From contig NZ_FOHA01000013.1 of the NCBI RefSeq assembly GCF_900111355.1, forward strand, positions 1-64,000: a stretch of 64,000 nt of DNA, written 5' to 3'. This DNA is from Isobaculum melis. Its GTDB lineage: Bacteria > Bacillota > Bacilli > Lactobacillales > Carnobacteriaceae. Positions 36,235 to 45,381 of this stretch are shown here, one piece after another (position 1 is the first letter of the stretch; every line of letters starts with the position of its first letter). The translations under genes were made by a program, and so were the position numbers. A model generated the notes under the pieces. It did no database searches and had not been told where the DNA came from. It was given only the letters and a program-made list of their open reading frames with translations.

Positions 36235-36411
36235 ATGAACTTTTTACAAATGTATGGATTTATGTTTTTCGGGGTATTAATATATGGCGTTTTAGGACTC
36301 GTATTGATTGTCATGGATGAGCAACGTTCAATCAAAGCGAGTGTTCGTAGAATGATCTTAAAAAGAAGAGCCTATAAAGCTTATAAGGCCCAACACTTAT
36401 TACACAAATAG
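36235..36411 (+). CDS. Small SOS-controlled membrane protein
   Basis: A 58-codon gene reading MNFLQMYGFMFFGVLIYGVL at its start, with one membrane helix at about residues 3-27. The cytoplasmic tail is strongly basic and ends KAYKAQHLLHK. I do not recognise a family. The upstream promoter carries two LexA boxes, so it should be made after DNA damage. Small single-helix SOS proteins elsewhere either block cell division (YneA, SosA, SidA) or depolarise the membrane (TisB). Either role would suit this protein, but no sequence match is claimed. The ribosome site GAGGG is modest. A strong terminator follows, so it is a one-gene unit. Confidence 0.75.
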   Translation: MNFLQMYGFMFFGVLIYGVLGLVLIVMDEQRSIKASVRRMILKRRAYKAYKAQHLLHK

Positions 36412-36435
36412 CCTATTTTTTCATGGATTAAATAG

Positions 36436-36487
36436 CAAAAAGTCGTTTTATTCAAAGCAATAATTGCTAATGAATAAAACGACTTTT
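36436..36487. terminator. Bidirectional terminator
   Basis: AAAAGTCGTTTTATTCA and TGAATAAAACGACTTTT flank an inner AGCAA/TTGCT stem, between the small SOS gene (+) and the exonuclease gene (-). Confidence 0.9.
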
Positions 36488-36491
36488 AAAT

Positions 36492-37025
36492 TTAAATAGA
36501 TTTAATAAATGGTTTCAGTGCTTGTTCACCAAATTGTTCTTCCAAATGTAAAAGAATCTTCGCGCAAGCATTGCTATCAGCTAAAGCATGATGATGATTT
36601 TCAAACGGGATATTCAGATAATCACAAACTGTATTTAAGCGATGATTGCTACTAGCTGGCAGTAATTTACGGCTAGATTGAACGGTACATAAAGTTTTGT
36701 AATGGGGAGCCGGCATACCATAATAATCTAAACAGCCTGCTAAAATACTTTTATCAAAGTTCATATTATGTGCCACAATTAACTGGTTTTCAGTAAAGTA
36801 ATCTTTTAAATGATACCAAACTTCAGGGAAGTAGGGCGCTAAGGCGACATCCTCTTCTTTAATCCCATGAACTTGGATATTTCGCCAAAAAAATGGGGTC
36901 TCAGGTTTAATCAAGGTGTAATATTCATTTGTAATTTGATTATTTTTTACAAAAGTTAGGGCAACAGAACAAGCACTATGCTTTTCGTGATTGGCCGTTT
37001 CAAAATCAAAGGCAATAAAATCCAT
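36492..37025 (-). CDS. DEDDh 3'-5' exonuclease (DnaQ-like)
   Basis: A 177-residue stand-alone exonuclease domain. The DEDDh residues are visible: FDFETAN (Asp7, Glu9), HNMNFDKSIL (second Asp), and HHALADSNACAKILL (His and last Asp). It resembles the exonuclease part of PolC/DnaQ and YpoC-like small exonucleases; such proteins trim DNA or RNA 3' ends. No other domain is present. It is transcribed alone toward the SOS-controlled gene and shares its terminator. The ribosome site on the minus strand is AGAGAGG. Confidence 0.9.
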   Translation of the reverse strand: MDFIAFDFETANHEKHSACSVALTFVKNNQITNEYYTLIKPETPFFWRNIQVHGIKEEDVALAPYFPEVWYHLKDYFTENQLIVAHNMNFDKSILAGCLDYYGMPAPHYKTLCTVQSSRKLLPASSNHRLNTVCDYLNIPFENHHHALADSNACAKILLHLEEQFGEQALKPFIKSI

Positions 37026-37251
37026 GTTGGTCCTCTCTTTTCTGGTTAGATATGCTATCCTGCATTTATTTTATTATAACGCGCTTTCCTGCTGATTACT
37101 AGTTGTAGAAAGTCAGAATCAGTTTGATTTTATAAAAAAATAAAGAATAAATTAGTACTTGGTTCTAATTTTTTCTTTTTATTTAACAGAATGTATGTAA
37201 TAATAGGAACAACTAGTTTGACTATCACGTCATAAGAATTGAGGAATATCA

Positions 37252-38565
37252 ATGAAAAAGCAACGATTTTATATGATTTCTTTAGATGCATTTGGTTCAA
37301 AAGACCTTGCCTATGCTCAAACACTCCCTCATTTTAAATATTTATTAGATAGAAGTGCACAAGTAAAAGAGGTAAAAAGTGTGTATCCATCGCTGACCTA
37401 TATGGCACATACCTCGATTGTGACAGGAGTCTCTCCTAAAACACATGGGATTGTGAATAATACTTTTTTACAGCCTAAGCGTATGTCGCCTGATTGGCAT
37501 TGGTATGCAAAAGATATTCAAGTGCCAACGTTATTTGATCTGGCCAAGTCTGCGGGTTATCAAACAGCAAGCTTTTTATGGCCTGTCACTGGAAGAAGCA
37601 AGCAAATTGATTATAACTTTGTTGAAATTTTTCCAAATAGAAAATGGCAAAGCCAAGTAGGGGTTTCGCTGTATGCTTCCTCCGCTTCCTTTATTTATCA
37701 ATTAAATCGCAAGTTTGGTCATTTAAGAAATGGTATTGCGCAACCTGAATTAGATGATTTTCTCACTGCAAGCATTGTGGAGACCATTAAAACAAAAAAT
37801 CCAGACTTTTTAGCCGTTCATTTTGTTGATTTAGACAGTATGCGCCATCAATATGGTGTCAATACACCAGAAACACAGGCCGCGATTAGAAGAATGGATG
37901 AACGTCTGGGTGAAATCCTACAAGTGATGGCCTATAAGGATATTTTAAAAGATACAGTGATTGCTGTTTTAGGAGATCATTATCAAATTGATTTACACAC
38001 AGCGATTCGTTTAAATAAAGATTTTCAGCAAAGAGGTTGGATTAAGTGCAATCGTAAAGGAGAGCTTAAGCACTGGGATGTGATTGCAAAGTCTGCTGAT
38101 GGTGCTTGCTATATTTATACCAAACCAGGTATTAACCTTAATCACGTTCGTCAATGTTTAGAGCAATATAATGAAGAATTTGAAATGATTTATAGTAAAA
38201 AAGAAGCCACCTCGTTAGGGGCAGATCCAGCATGTACCTTTTTAATTGAGGGCTATGCAGGTTACTTTTTTTTAGATGAGATGAATGGACCGATGATTGA
38301 AAAAGTTCAAGCATCTAATCATTTATATAAGGGAACACATGGCTATTCTCCTGATAAACCTGATTATGCAACGACTTTATTTATTTCAGGTCCTGGAATG
38401 GATGAGACAGCTAGAATACCTTATGGAAGGTTGGTAGATGAAGCGCCTACTTTTGCAAAAATTATGGGGTTATCATTTCCCAATAAAATCGAAGGTGTCG
38501 TTTTAGAAGAATTATTTGCACAAAATGTTAGGGCTGATGAGGAAGAGGAGCTAACAAATGGATGA
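37252..38565 (+). CDS. Alkaline-phosphatase-superfamily phosphodiesterase
   Basis: The 437-residue protein belongs to the nucleotide pyrophosphatase/phosphodiesterase group. Metal and catalytic positions are visible: MISLDAFG (first Asp), PSLTYMAHTSIVTG (nucleophilic Thr), HFVDLDSMRHQYG (Asp and His), LGDHYQI (Asp-His pair) and GTHGYSPD (last His). There is no signal peptide, so it acts in the cytoplasm. The substrate may be a nucleotide sugar or a phospholipid-type diester. It overlaps the start of an MFS transporter by eight bases, which implies joint expression and perhaps a shared substrate. Confidence 0.88.
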   Translation: MKKQRFYMISLDAFGSKDLAYAQTLPHFKYLLDRSAQVKEVKSVYPSLTYMAHTSIVTGVSPKTHGIVNNTFLQPKRMSPDWHWYAKDIQVPTLFDLAKSAGYQTASFLWPVTGRSKQIDYNFVEIFPNRKWQSQVGVSLYASSASFIYQLNRKFGHLRNGIAQPELDDFLTASIVETIKTKNPDFLAVHFVDLDSMRHQYGVNTPETQAAIRRMDERLGEILQVMAYKDILKDTVIAVLGDHYQIDLHTAIRLNKDFQQRGWIKCNRKGELKHWDVIAKSADGACYIYTKPGINLNHVRQCLEQYNEEFEMIYSKKEATSLGADPACTFLIEGYAGYFFLDEMNGPMIEKVQASNHLYKGTHGYSPDKPDYATTLFISGPGMDETARIPYGRLVDEAPTFAKIMGLSFPNKIEGVVLEELFAQNVRADEEEELTNG

Positions 38566-39835
38566 GATAAAGGAAAAAAAGAAGCCATTTAAGTATACGA
38601 AATTAGAAAAAAGTTGGATTTTACAAGACTGGGCAAACTCTGCTTACTCCATTATGATTACAACTGCAGTTTTTCCACTATTCTTTAAAGCGATTACTGA
38701 AAGTAATGGGATAAGTGACGCCTCTTCTACTGCTTGGTGGGGCTATGTAAATGCACTATCTACCTTGATTGTATCTGTCTTAGCACCTTTATTAGGCACT
38801 TTAGCAGATTATAAGGGGTACCGCAATCCATTGTTCACTTTAGCGACCATGTTAGGGGTCATCGCTACACTATTATTTGCATTTGTACCTGATGATAGCT
38901 GGCAATTACTTCTCATTTTATATACTTTATCTTCAGTTGGCTTTGCGGCATCTAATATTTTTTATGATGCTTCATTAGTAGATGCTACAACAAGTGAGCG
39001 AATGGACCGGGTATCTAGTTCTGGATTTGGCTGGGGCTATATTGGGAGTACAATTCCTTTTATGATTTTTATCTTTTTCCAGTTGACAGGTATCTTGCCA
39101 ATTTCAACAGGCTTATTAACCAAATATGCCTTTATTTTAACCGCTTTATGGTGGTTTATATTTACAATTCCTTATTGGAAAAATGTGAAGCAAAAAACAT
39201 ATATTGAAAAGCCGCCTCATGTGGTTGCTCATAGCTTTAAACGCTTATGGCAAACCCTGAAGCATATCCGTCAATATCGCAATGTTTTCTTATTTTTGTT
39301 AGGGTATTTCTTCTATATTGATGGAGTCGGGACAATCTTTACAATGGCTACCACTTTTGGAACAGATATTGGCATTTCTGCAAATAACTTAATTGTGATT
39401 ATGTTGATTGTTCAATTTGTTGCTTTCCCATTTTCGATTTTATATGGTGTATTGGCAAAGCATTTTGGTAATAAGCGCATGATATTTATTGGGATTTTGA
39501 CTTATGTTGGTATTTGTTTGTTTGCGATTCAAATGGATTCTATGCTAAAATTTATTATTTTAGCAGTTTTAGTTGGGACTGCACAAGGAGGCATTCAATC
39601 TCTTAGTCGTTCATTGTTTGCACAAATTATCCCTCAAGAAAGTAGCAATGAATTCTTTGGCTTCTATAATATTTTTGGGAAGTTTGCTGCTGTTATGGGA
39701 CCATTAATTGTGGGGATTATTACAAGTGTGACGGGGCATTCAACAGATGGTGTGTTTGCTTTAATTATTCTTTTTATTGTCGGCGGAATATTCCTTCATT
39801 TTGTTGATTCAACACCAATTGAGCAGAAAAAATAA
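38558..39835 (+). CDS. MFS transporter, UMF1/Atg22-like
   Basis: A 425-residue membrane protein with about twelve helices. The start region KSWILQDWANSAYSIMITTAVFP is the hallmark of the UMF1 branch, related to the yeast vacuolar amino-acid effluxer Atg22, and SRSLFAQIIPQESSNEFFGFYNIFGKFAA in the second half is likewise typical. Bacterial substrates are poorly known; efflux is likely. The start overlaps the phosphodiesterase gene, so translation is coupled. A terminator follows. Confidence 0.88.
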   Translation: MDEIKEKKKPFKYTKLEKSWILQDWANSAYSIMITTAVFPLFFKAITESNGISDASSTAWWGYVNALSTLIVSVLAPLLGTLADYKGYRNPLFTLATMLGVIATLLFAFVPDDSWQLLLILYTLSSVGFAASNIFYDASLVDATTSERMDRVSSSGFGWGYIGSTIPFMIFIFFQLTGILPISTGLLTKYAFILTALWWFIFTIPYWKNVKQKTYIEKPPHVVAHSFKRLWQTLKHIRQYRNVFLFLLGYFFYIDGVGTIFTMATTFGTDIGISANNLIVIMLIVQFVAFPFSILYGVLAKHFGNKRMIFIGILTYVGICLFAIQMDSMLKFIILAVLVGTAQGGIQSLSRSLFAQIIPQESSNEFFGFYNIFGKFAAVMGPLIVGIITSVTGHSTDGVFALIILFIVGGIFLHFVDSTPIEQKK

Positions 39836-39840
39836 TTTAG

Positions 39841-39873
39841 TAAGACTTGCGAAGGTTTTCGTAAGTCTTTTTT
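39841..39873 (+). terminator. Terminator after the UMF1 transporter gene
   Basis: AGACTTGCGAA and TTCGTAAGTCT form a hairpin with a T-run. Confidence 0.9.
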
Positions 39874-39884
39874 TGTGCGCTTAA

Positions 39885-39913
39885 TTGACAGAAAAAAATA
39901 GGTGTGTTATATT
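39885..39913 (+). promoter_or_regulatory. Promoter of lacCD
   Basis: TTGACA (39885-39890) and TATATT (39908-39913) with a 17-base spacer. The A-rich stretch after it (39920-39950) contains repeated CAAA words, which on the other strand resemble TGTTT-type sites bound by DeoR-family LacR repressors; that second point is tentative. Confidence 0.75.
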
Positions 39914-39971
39914 CTACATGAACGAACAAAATCAAACATAAACAAACTTTTTGAGATTGAGAGGTGAGGTT

Positions 39972-40910
39972 GTGATTTTAGCGGTAACACTAAATCCATC
40001 CGTAGATATTGCCTATTCGATAGCGCATTTTGCTTTAGATGATGTGAATCGAACAAAAGAAGTCAGCAAAACTGCAGGTGGAAAAGGATTAAACGTTGCA
40101 AGGGTCATCCATTTACTAGGAAAAAATGTTTTAGCTACAGGAATTGTTGGTGGAGAGTTAGGGGGATTTATGGAAAGACAACTATCAAATGATGGCATTG
40201 CACATGAGTTCCTTCAAACTGATCAACCCTCACGAAATTGTATTGCAATTTTGCATGATGATGGCAAGCAAACAGAAATTTTGGAAGCGGGTCCAACTTT
40301 GGGTGGACAAGAGGCACAGCAATTTTTGCAGCATTTTAAGCATCAAGTGGAACAAGTATCAGTGGTCACTATTTCAGGTAGTTTACCGTTAGGCCTCCCA
40401 ATTAATTTTTATTGTCAGCTACTTGCTATTGCAGCAGAAAAACAGGTGAAAGTCTTACTTGATTGCTCAGGTCCAGCTTTAGAAGCCACCTTGAAGTCTA
40501 AGTATAAGCCTTATTTAATTAAACCAAATCTCTCTGAACTGAGTCAGATTGTTGAGAAAAATTTAAATGGAGATATTCAGGAGTTAAAGGCTGTATTAAA
40601 AGATGAACGTTTTACTGGTATTGCTTGTATGGTGATTTCAATGGGGGCTCAAGGGGCGTTTGTTAAATATCATGATGCTTTTTATCAAGTAGAGATTCCT
40701 AAAATTGAGGTTGTCAATCCAGTAGGATCAGGCGATGCAACTGTGGCAGGTTTGGCGGTAGCGATTTCTGAAGGAAAAACAATTGAAGCGATTCTTGCTA
40801 CGGCAATGACGACAGGAATGTTAAACACAATGGAAGCACAAACAGGTTATATTTCAATCACACATTTTGATGCTTATTATCAACAAGTAAAGGTTACAAA
40901 AATTGATTAA
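39972..40910 (+). CDS. lacC: Tagatose-6-phosphate kinase LacC (PfkB family)
   Basis: LacC phosphorylates tagatose-6-phosphate; the family also includes 1-phosphofructokinases. The 312-residue protein starts VILAVTLNPSVDIAY, has GGKGLNVARVIHLLG and the C-terminal PfkB signature NPVGSGDATVAGLA with the catalytic Asp. The real start is GTG 39972, which restores the family's usual first residues; upstream TTG codons in frame overlap the ribosome site GAGGTGAGG. lacD follows 24 bases later. The kinase-aldolase pair makes the lower tagatose pathway, but lacA and lacB are absent from this window. Confidence 0.88.
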   Translation: MILAVTLNPSVDIAYSIAHFALDDVNRTKEVSKTAGGKGLNVARVIHLLGKNVLATGIVGGELGGFMERQLSNDGIAHEFLQTDQPSRNCIAILHDDGKQTEILEAGPTLGGQEAQQFLQHFKHQVEQVSVVTISGSLPLGLPINFYCQLLAIAAEKQVKVLLDCSGPALEATLKSKYKPYLIKPNLSELSQIVEKNLNGDIQELKAVLKDERFTGIACMVISMGAQGAFVKYHDAFYQVEIPKIEVVNPVGSGDATVAGLAVAISEGKTIEAILATAMTTGMLNTMEAQTGYISITHFDAYYQQVKVTKID

Positions 40911-40934
40911 ATACGAATTGGGAGTGAAGGACAA

Positions 40935-41921
40935 ATGTTAACATTAACAAAGAGTAAAAGAGCAGCAATGGAAAGATTATCAGATGAACAAGGAATTATT
41001 GGTGCATTAGCAATTGATCAACGTGGTTCATTAAAGAAAATGATTGCTGCGGCCAGTGATCAGCCAGTTGGGGACGAAGGGATTGTTACTTTTAAGGAAT
41101 TGGTTTCTGAGAAATTAACCCCTTATGCTACCTCTATTTTATTAGACCCAGAATATGGCTTGCCAGCTGCTAAGAAAAGAGCAAGCAATGCCGGTTTGCT
41201 AGTGGCCTATGAAAAAACAGGCTATGATGCAACTGAGCCAGGTAGATTACCAGATTTATTACCAACATGGTCTGTTCATCGCTTAAAAGAAGTAGGAGCC
41301 GATGCGATTAAATTTTTACTTTATTATGATGTAGATGAGGCTACTGAAATCAATGATCGCAAGCATGCTTTTATTGAACGTTTAGGTTCAGAGTGTGTAG
41401 CTGAAGATATCCCATTTTTCCTAGAGTTGGTTTCTTATGATGCCGCAAATGATGATGTGAAAAGTGCCGCTTATGCAAAGGTAAAACCACACAAGGTTAA
41501 TGAAATGATGAAAGAATTTTCTAAACCAGCTTATCATGTAGATGTTTTAAAAGTAGAAGTACCTGTGAATATGGAATTTGTAGAGGGCTATGCTCAAGGT
41601 GAAGTCTTATATACAAAAGAAGAAGCAACGCGCTATTTCAAAGAACAGAGTGAAGTAACTGATTTACCATTTATCTTCTTAAGTGCAGGTGTCAGTGCTG
41701 CTTTATTCCAAGAAACACTAGTATTTGCCCATGAAGCAGGCTCAACCTTTAATGGCGTATTATGTGGCCGTGCAACTTGGAAAAATGGTGTAGCGCCATT
41801 TGCTAGTGAAGGTTCAGCAGCCGGCACAAAATGGCTAAAGACAACAGGTAAAGAGAATATTGAAGCTTTAAATAAAGTCTTAAAAGAGACTGCGTCATCG
41901 TGGTATCAAAAAGTAAAATAA
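40935..41921 (+). CDS. lacD: Tagatose-1,6-bisphosphate aldolase LacD
   Basis: LacD splits tagatose-1,6-bisphosphate to dihydroxyacetone phosphate and glyceraldehyde-3-phosphate; it is a class I aldolase of about 325 residues, and this one has 328. Seen are the start [60 protein letters not shown] with the Schiff-base region, [11 protein letters not shown], and [18 protein letters not shown]. Family enzymes also accept fructose, sorbose and psicose bisphosphates. It is cotranscribed with lacC and ended by a terminator. In streptococci a LacD paralogue also acts in regulation, so a second role cannot be excluded. Confidence 0.93.
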   Translation: MLTLTKSKRAAMERLSDEQGIIGALAIDQRGSLKKMIAAASDQPVGDEGIVTFKELVSEKLTPYATSILLDPEYGLPAAKKRASNAGLLVAYEKTGYDATEPGRLPDLLPTWSVHRLKEVGADAIKFLLYYDVDEATEINDRKHAFIERLGSECVAEDIPFFLELVSYDAANDDVKSAAYAKVKPHKVNEMMKEFSKPAYHVDVLKVEVPVNMEFVEGYAQGEVLYTKEEATRYFKEQSEVTDLPFIFLSAGVSAALFQETLVFAHEAGSTFNGVLCGRATWKNGVAPFASEGSAAGTKWLKTTGKENIEALNKVLKETASSWYQKVK

Positions 41922-41934
41922 AATGAATTACTAG

Positions 41935-41978
41935 GATAAGAGAACTTTCGTGCTTCAAGAAGGTTCTCTTATTTTTTT
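41935..41978 (+). terminator. Terminator of lacCD
   Basis: ATAAGAGAACTTT pairs with AAGGTTCTCTTAT, followed by seven T residues. Confidence 0.92.
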
Positions 41979-42048
41979 ACTTGAATTGTGCTAAAATAGA
42001 TAAATAATGATGAAACTGATAAGTAGAGAAAAATAGGTGACGATAAAT

Positions 42049-42771
42049 ATGAAAATATTAGCAATTGACACATCCAATCAAGTGATGACTATTGCACTTT
42101 TAGAGGATCAAACAATTTTAGGGGAATTAACCACAAATATTAAAGGAAATCACAGCACACGCTTAATGCCTGGCATTGACCAACTAATGAAAGAAGTCGG
42201 AATGGTACCCAATCAGTTAGAAAAAATAGTGGTTGCTAAAGGTCCTGGTTCTTATACAGGTTTACGAATTGGCGTTGTGATTGCCAAAACACTTGCTTGG
42301 ACACTAGATATTCCTTTAGTGGGCATCTCAAGCTTAAAATCACTTGCAGGAAATGTGCGACATTTTGAAGGAGTGATTGTGCCTATTTTTGATGCACGAA
42401 GAGACAATATCTATACAGGTGCCTATCAATATAAGGGAAAGCAATTGGCAGTCGTTATTCCTGATCAGCATATTGCTGCTGAAAAAATGAGTGAGCAGCT
42501 TGAAAAAATAAACCAGCCGATTTTATTTGTAGGAATGGATGCTGAACAATTTGACCCAATTTTTAAAAAGCATTTAAGTGTGGCTTATGATTTTGCTGCT
42601 CCAGAAGAAAATATGCCCTCTGCTTGTGTGCTAGGGCGCTTGGGATTAGCTGAAGCGCCAAGTGATACCCATGAATTCTTGCCTTCTTATTTAAAATTAG
42701 CAGAGGCAGAGGAGAACTGGCAAAAAGCACATCCTGAGTTAAAAGGCGGGAATTTCATTGAAAAAATTTAA
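42049..42771 (+). CDS. tsaB: t6A synthesis protein TsaB
   Basis: TsaB is the inactive partner that binds TsaD in the bacterial t6A complex. The 240-residue protein has the ASKHA-type start MKILAIDTSNQVMTIALL, GNHSTRLMPGIDQLM, and KGPGSYTGLRIGVVIAKTLAW. An in-frame GTG at 42037 lies inside the ribosome site AGGTGA; ATG 42049 is correctly spaced. Its end overlaps the start of rimI. This is the standard tsaB-rimI-tsaD order. Confidence 0.95.
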   Translation: MKILAIDTSNQVMTIALLEDQTILGELTTNIKGNHSTRLMPGIDQLMKEVGMVPNQLEKIVVAKGPGSYTGLRIGVVIAKTLAWTLDIPLVGISSLKSLAGNVRHFEGVIVPIFDARRDNIYTGAYQYKGKQLAVVIPDQHIAAEKMSEQLEKINQPILFVGMDAEQFDPIFKKHLSVAYDFAAPEENMPSACVLGRLGLAEAPSDTHEFLPSYLKLAEAEENWQKAHPELKGGNFIEKI

Positions 42772-43357
42772 AGAATTTTTCAACATTAAAGAAAAAAAGC
42801 CGAACAACAGATGGCAAAGAGATTCTTTTCAAGTAATTGAAAAAGAATTAACCTTATTAGAAGTAGCAGACACCATTATTTTTCGACGTGGCTTTTTTGA
42901 AGACATTGATGGTCTTTTGGATGTGGAGCGTTTAAGCTATCATGGTGAAACACCTTGGAATAGACGTGCTTTTGAACATGAGATGCGACGCAATAAAAAT
43001 GCCATTTATTTAGTACTCGTTTTTGAATATCAACTCATTGGTTTCATTGGTGCTTGGTTTGTTCAAGGAGAAGCACATATTACAAATATTGCCATTATCC
43101 CCAAATTTAGAAATAAAGGCTTGGCTTCCTTCTTAATCAAGGAGCTAGTTGAATTAGCCATTCAAAAAGAAAATAATATAATGAGTTTAGAAGTAAGAAC
43201 CTCTAATACAACCGCTCAAAGTGTTTATCGAAAAATGGGATTTGTAGATGGAAAAATCAAAAAAGCTTACTATGCCAGTGATCTTGAAGATGCCTTAGAA
43301 ATGAGTTTAGATTTAAGAAATAAAAAAGACTTAATGGTAGAAATAGATGAGGGATAA
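42758..43357 (+). CDS. rimI: Ribosomal-protein-alanine acetyltransferase RimI
   Basis: A GNAT protein of 199 residues. RimI in model bacteria acetylates the N-terminus of ribosomal protein S18. Acetyl-CoA motifs are HITNIAIIPKFRNKGLASFLI and EVRTSNTTAQSVYRKMGF, the classic RimI signature. The first 40 residues form a basic N-terminal extension not found in short RimI proteins. The start is TTG 42758, overlapping tsaB by 14 bases, with GGCGGG upstream. Its end overlaps the following acetyltransferase gene, so the cluster is tightly coupled. Confidence 0.9.
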   Translation: MKKFKEFFNIKEKKPNNRWQRDSFQVIEKELTLLEVADTIIFRRGFFEDIDGLLDVERLSYHGETPWNRRAFEHEMRRNKNAIYLVLVFEYQLIGFIGAWFVQGEAHITNIAIIPKFRNKGLASFLIKELVELAIQKENNIMSLEVRTSNTTAQSVYRKMGFVDGKIKKAYYASDLEDALEMSLDLRNKKDLMVEIDEG

Positions 43358-43835
43358 GCAGCTAGTAGGAGAAATAAAATGCATCCATCTTCCGAAAGAA
43401 GCAGAAGCTTTAGGTCAGGATTTTTTTCAGCTTGCTGATCAAAGCTATCTAACAGGTTCCCCATGGAAACCAGCACTTTTTATAGAGGAATTACAAAATC
43501 AAAAGGCTTATTACTTTGCTTTTTATCAAAAAGAAGTATTATTAGGCTTTGCAGGCTGTCATAAGGTAATAGATGAAGTGGAAGTGCTGAGTGTTGCTGT
43601 TGCACCAGAAGTAAAAGGGGTTAAAATTGGAGAGCAATTAATGTTAGCACTGATTTATGAAGCAAGAAATTGGCAATGTACACAAATCTTGTTAGAAGTG
43701 CGGGCTAGTAATGAGCCGGCACAAAAGCTTTATCAAAAAGTTGGCTTTACACAAATTGGACTCCGTAAAAAATATTATCATGCCCCTCAAGAAGATGGCA
43801 TCATCATGTCTCTTCAATTAATAGATGAAAAATAG
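43347..43835 (+). CDS. Second RimI-like GNAT acetyltransferase
   Basis: A 162-residue GNAT protein with VLSVAVAPEVKGVKIGEQLMLALI and EVRASNEPAQKLYQKVGFTQIG, closely following the RimI pattern. It is encoded between rimI and tsaD, a place where many Firmicutes have one RimI only; two tandem copies are usual in lactic acid bacteria. One copy may acetylate S18 and the other another substrate. The start at ATG 43347 overlaps rimI by 11 bases, and the gap to tsaD is short. The ribosome site is weak, so translation probably depends on coupling. Confidence 0.87.
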   Translation: MRDKQLVGEIKCIHLPKEAEALGQDFFQLADQSYLTGSPWKPALFIEELQNQKAYYFAFYQKEVLLGFAGCHKVIDEVEVLSVAVAPEVKGVKIGEQLMLALIYEARNWQCTQILLEVRASNEPAQKLYQKVGFTQIGLRKKYYHAPQEDGIIMSLQLIDEK

Positions 43836-43850
43836 AGAGTGTGGAAAAAA

Positions 43851-44876
43851 ATGACACAAAAGAAAACCTTAATATTAGCGATTGAAACAAGCTGTGATGA
43901 AACAAGTGCTGCAATTGTAGCAGATGGACACATCATCCTTTCCAATATTGTGGCCTCACAAATTAAGAGTCATATGCGTTTTGGTGGTGTTGTACCAGAA
44001 ATTGCTAGTAGACATCATGTTGAGCAAATTACTCAATGTATTGAAGAAGCGATGTCTCAAGCAAAGGTAACCTATCAAGATTTAGCAGCTGTTGCGGTAA
44101 CTGAAGGTCCTGGGTTAGTAGGGGCTTTACTAGTGGGCGTGAATGCAGCCAAAGCTATTGCTTTTGCACATCAATTGCCACTCATTCCGGTAAATCACAT
44201 GGCTGGACATATTTATGCCAATCGTTTTGAAGCACCTTTGGAGTTTCCGCTCATGGCATTAGTGGTAAGTGGTGGGCATACTGAACTGGTTTATATGGAA
44301 AAAGATGGCGTTTTTGAAATTGTTGGAGAAACAAGAGATGATGCTGCTGGTGAAGCTTATGATAAAGTTGGTAGAGTGCTAGGACTGACCTATCCAGGAG
44401 GCAAACAAATTGATCAAATGGCTCATATTGGACAGGATACTTTCCATTTTCCACGAGCGATGATTAAAGAGAACAATTATGATTTTAGTTTTAGTGGCTT
44501 AAAGAGTGCGTTTATTAATACCGTCCATAATGCTGAACAGAAGCAAATCGCTTTAAATAAAGAGGATTTAGCAGCAAGTTTTCAAGCAAGCGTCATTGAA
44601 GTACTTGTCACTAAAACCATTCGCGCCTGTCAAGAGTATCAGGTTAAGACTTTAGTTTTAGCGGGTGGCGTAGCTGCTAATGCTGGATTAAGAGCCACAC
44701 TAAAAGAACAAATGGCTTGTCAGCTAGCAGACATAAAACTGATGATTCCACCATTAGCTTTATGTGGTGATAATGCAGCGATGATTGGTGCAGCAGCTTA
44801 TATTTCCTATCAAAAAGAAGAATGGGCAGGATATGATTTAAATGCCATTCCTAGTTTAGAAATTGATGAAAAATAA
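43851..44876 (+). CDS. tsaD: tRNA t6A threonylcarbamoyltransferase TsaD
   Basis: TsaD transfers threonylcarbamoyl to A37 of tRNA. The 341-residue protein shows [16 protein letters not shown], the metal-binding HMAGHIYAN (two His), [17 protein letters not shown], and [12 protein letters not shown], with the conserved Asp in [12 protein letters not shown] 43839 is in frame upstream, but ATG 43851 fits the usual length and sits after GAGTGTGG. It completes the tsaB-rimI-tsaD cluster; tsaE lies about 8 kb upstream. Confidence 0.96.
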   Translation: MTQKKTLILAIETSCDETSAAIVADGHIILSNIVASQIKSHMRFGGVVPEIASRHHVEQITQCIEEAMSQAKVTYQDLAAVAVTEGPGLVGALLVGVNAAKAIAFAHQLPLIPVNHMAGHIYANRFEAPLEFPLMALVVSGGHTELVYMEKDGVFEIVGETRDDAAGEAYDKVGRVLGLTYPGGKQIDQMAHIGQDTFHFPRAMIKENNYDFSFSGLKSAFINTVHNAEQKQIALNKEDLAASFQASVIEVLVTKTIRACQEYQVKTLVLAGGVAANAGLRATLKEQMACQLADIKLMIPPLALCGDNAAMIGAAAYISYQKEEWAGYDLNAIPSLEIDEK

Positions 44877-44942
44877 ATAGACACATCAGGAAATCTTGCT
44901 TGTTTGAGATTATTCCTTTGATGAAGAAAGAAGGGGGATTTT

Positions 44943-45356
44943 ATGATCGCAATCAAAGAAGAAAATGTCGCAAATGTTTTTGACAATTATCCAGAAGCTT
45001 ATCGACAACCATTATTGGCACTACGTCAATTAATTTTGGTAACTGCCAACAACATGCCAGTAGTTGGAGAAATTGAAGAAAGCCTCAAGTGGAATCAACC
45101 AACCTATAGTACAAAAGTCACCAAATCAGGCACACCAATTCGGATAGATCGATTTGGTGCTGATAAAATTGCCCTATTTGTTTCTTGTCAAACAACATTA
45201 ATAGAAGAATTTAAAGAACTATTTAAAGAGGAGCTTGAGTTTTCTAAAACAAGAGCCATCGTTTTAGATCCAAAGAAAGTATTACCAACAAAAGCATTAA
45301 GCTTTTGTATTGAAATGGCATTAACTTATCATATCAGAAAAAAAGACAAAAACTGA
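44943..45356 (+). CDS. DUF1801 / YdhG-like protein
   Basis: The 137-residue protein matches the DUF1801 fold (Fra/YdhG-like). It has NVFDNYPEAYRQPLLALRQLIL at the start, the central EESLKWNQPTYSTK motif typical of the family, and GADKIALFVSCQTTLIEEFKELF. Members have been linked to iron handling and to stress, but no reaction is settled. The ribosome site is GAAGGGGG. The terminator begins inside its last codons. It is a single gene between tsaD and the ABC-F gene on the other strand. Confidence 0.82.
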   Translation: MIAIKEENVANVFDNYPEAYRQPLLALRQLILVTANNMPVVGEIEESLKWNQPTYSTKVTKSGTPIRIDRFGADKIALFVSCQTTLIEEFKELFKEELEFSKTRAIVLDPKKVLPTKALSFCIEMALTYHIRKKDKN

Positions 45357-45372
45357 GTTTTGTCTTTTTTAA
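45340..45372. terminator. Bidirectional terminator
   Basis: AAAAGACAAAAACT and AGTTTTGTCTTTT form a hairpin with A/T-runs at both ends; it overlaps the end of the DUF1801 gene and serves ydiF on the other strand. Confidence 0.88.
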
Positions 45373-45381
45373 TTTCAAAAT

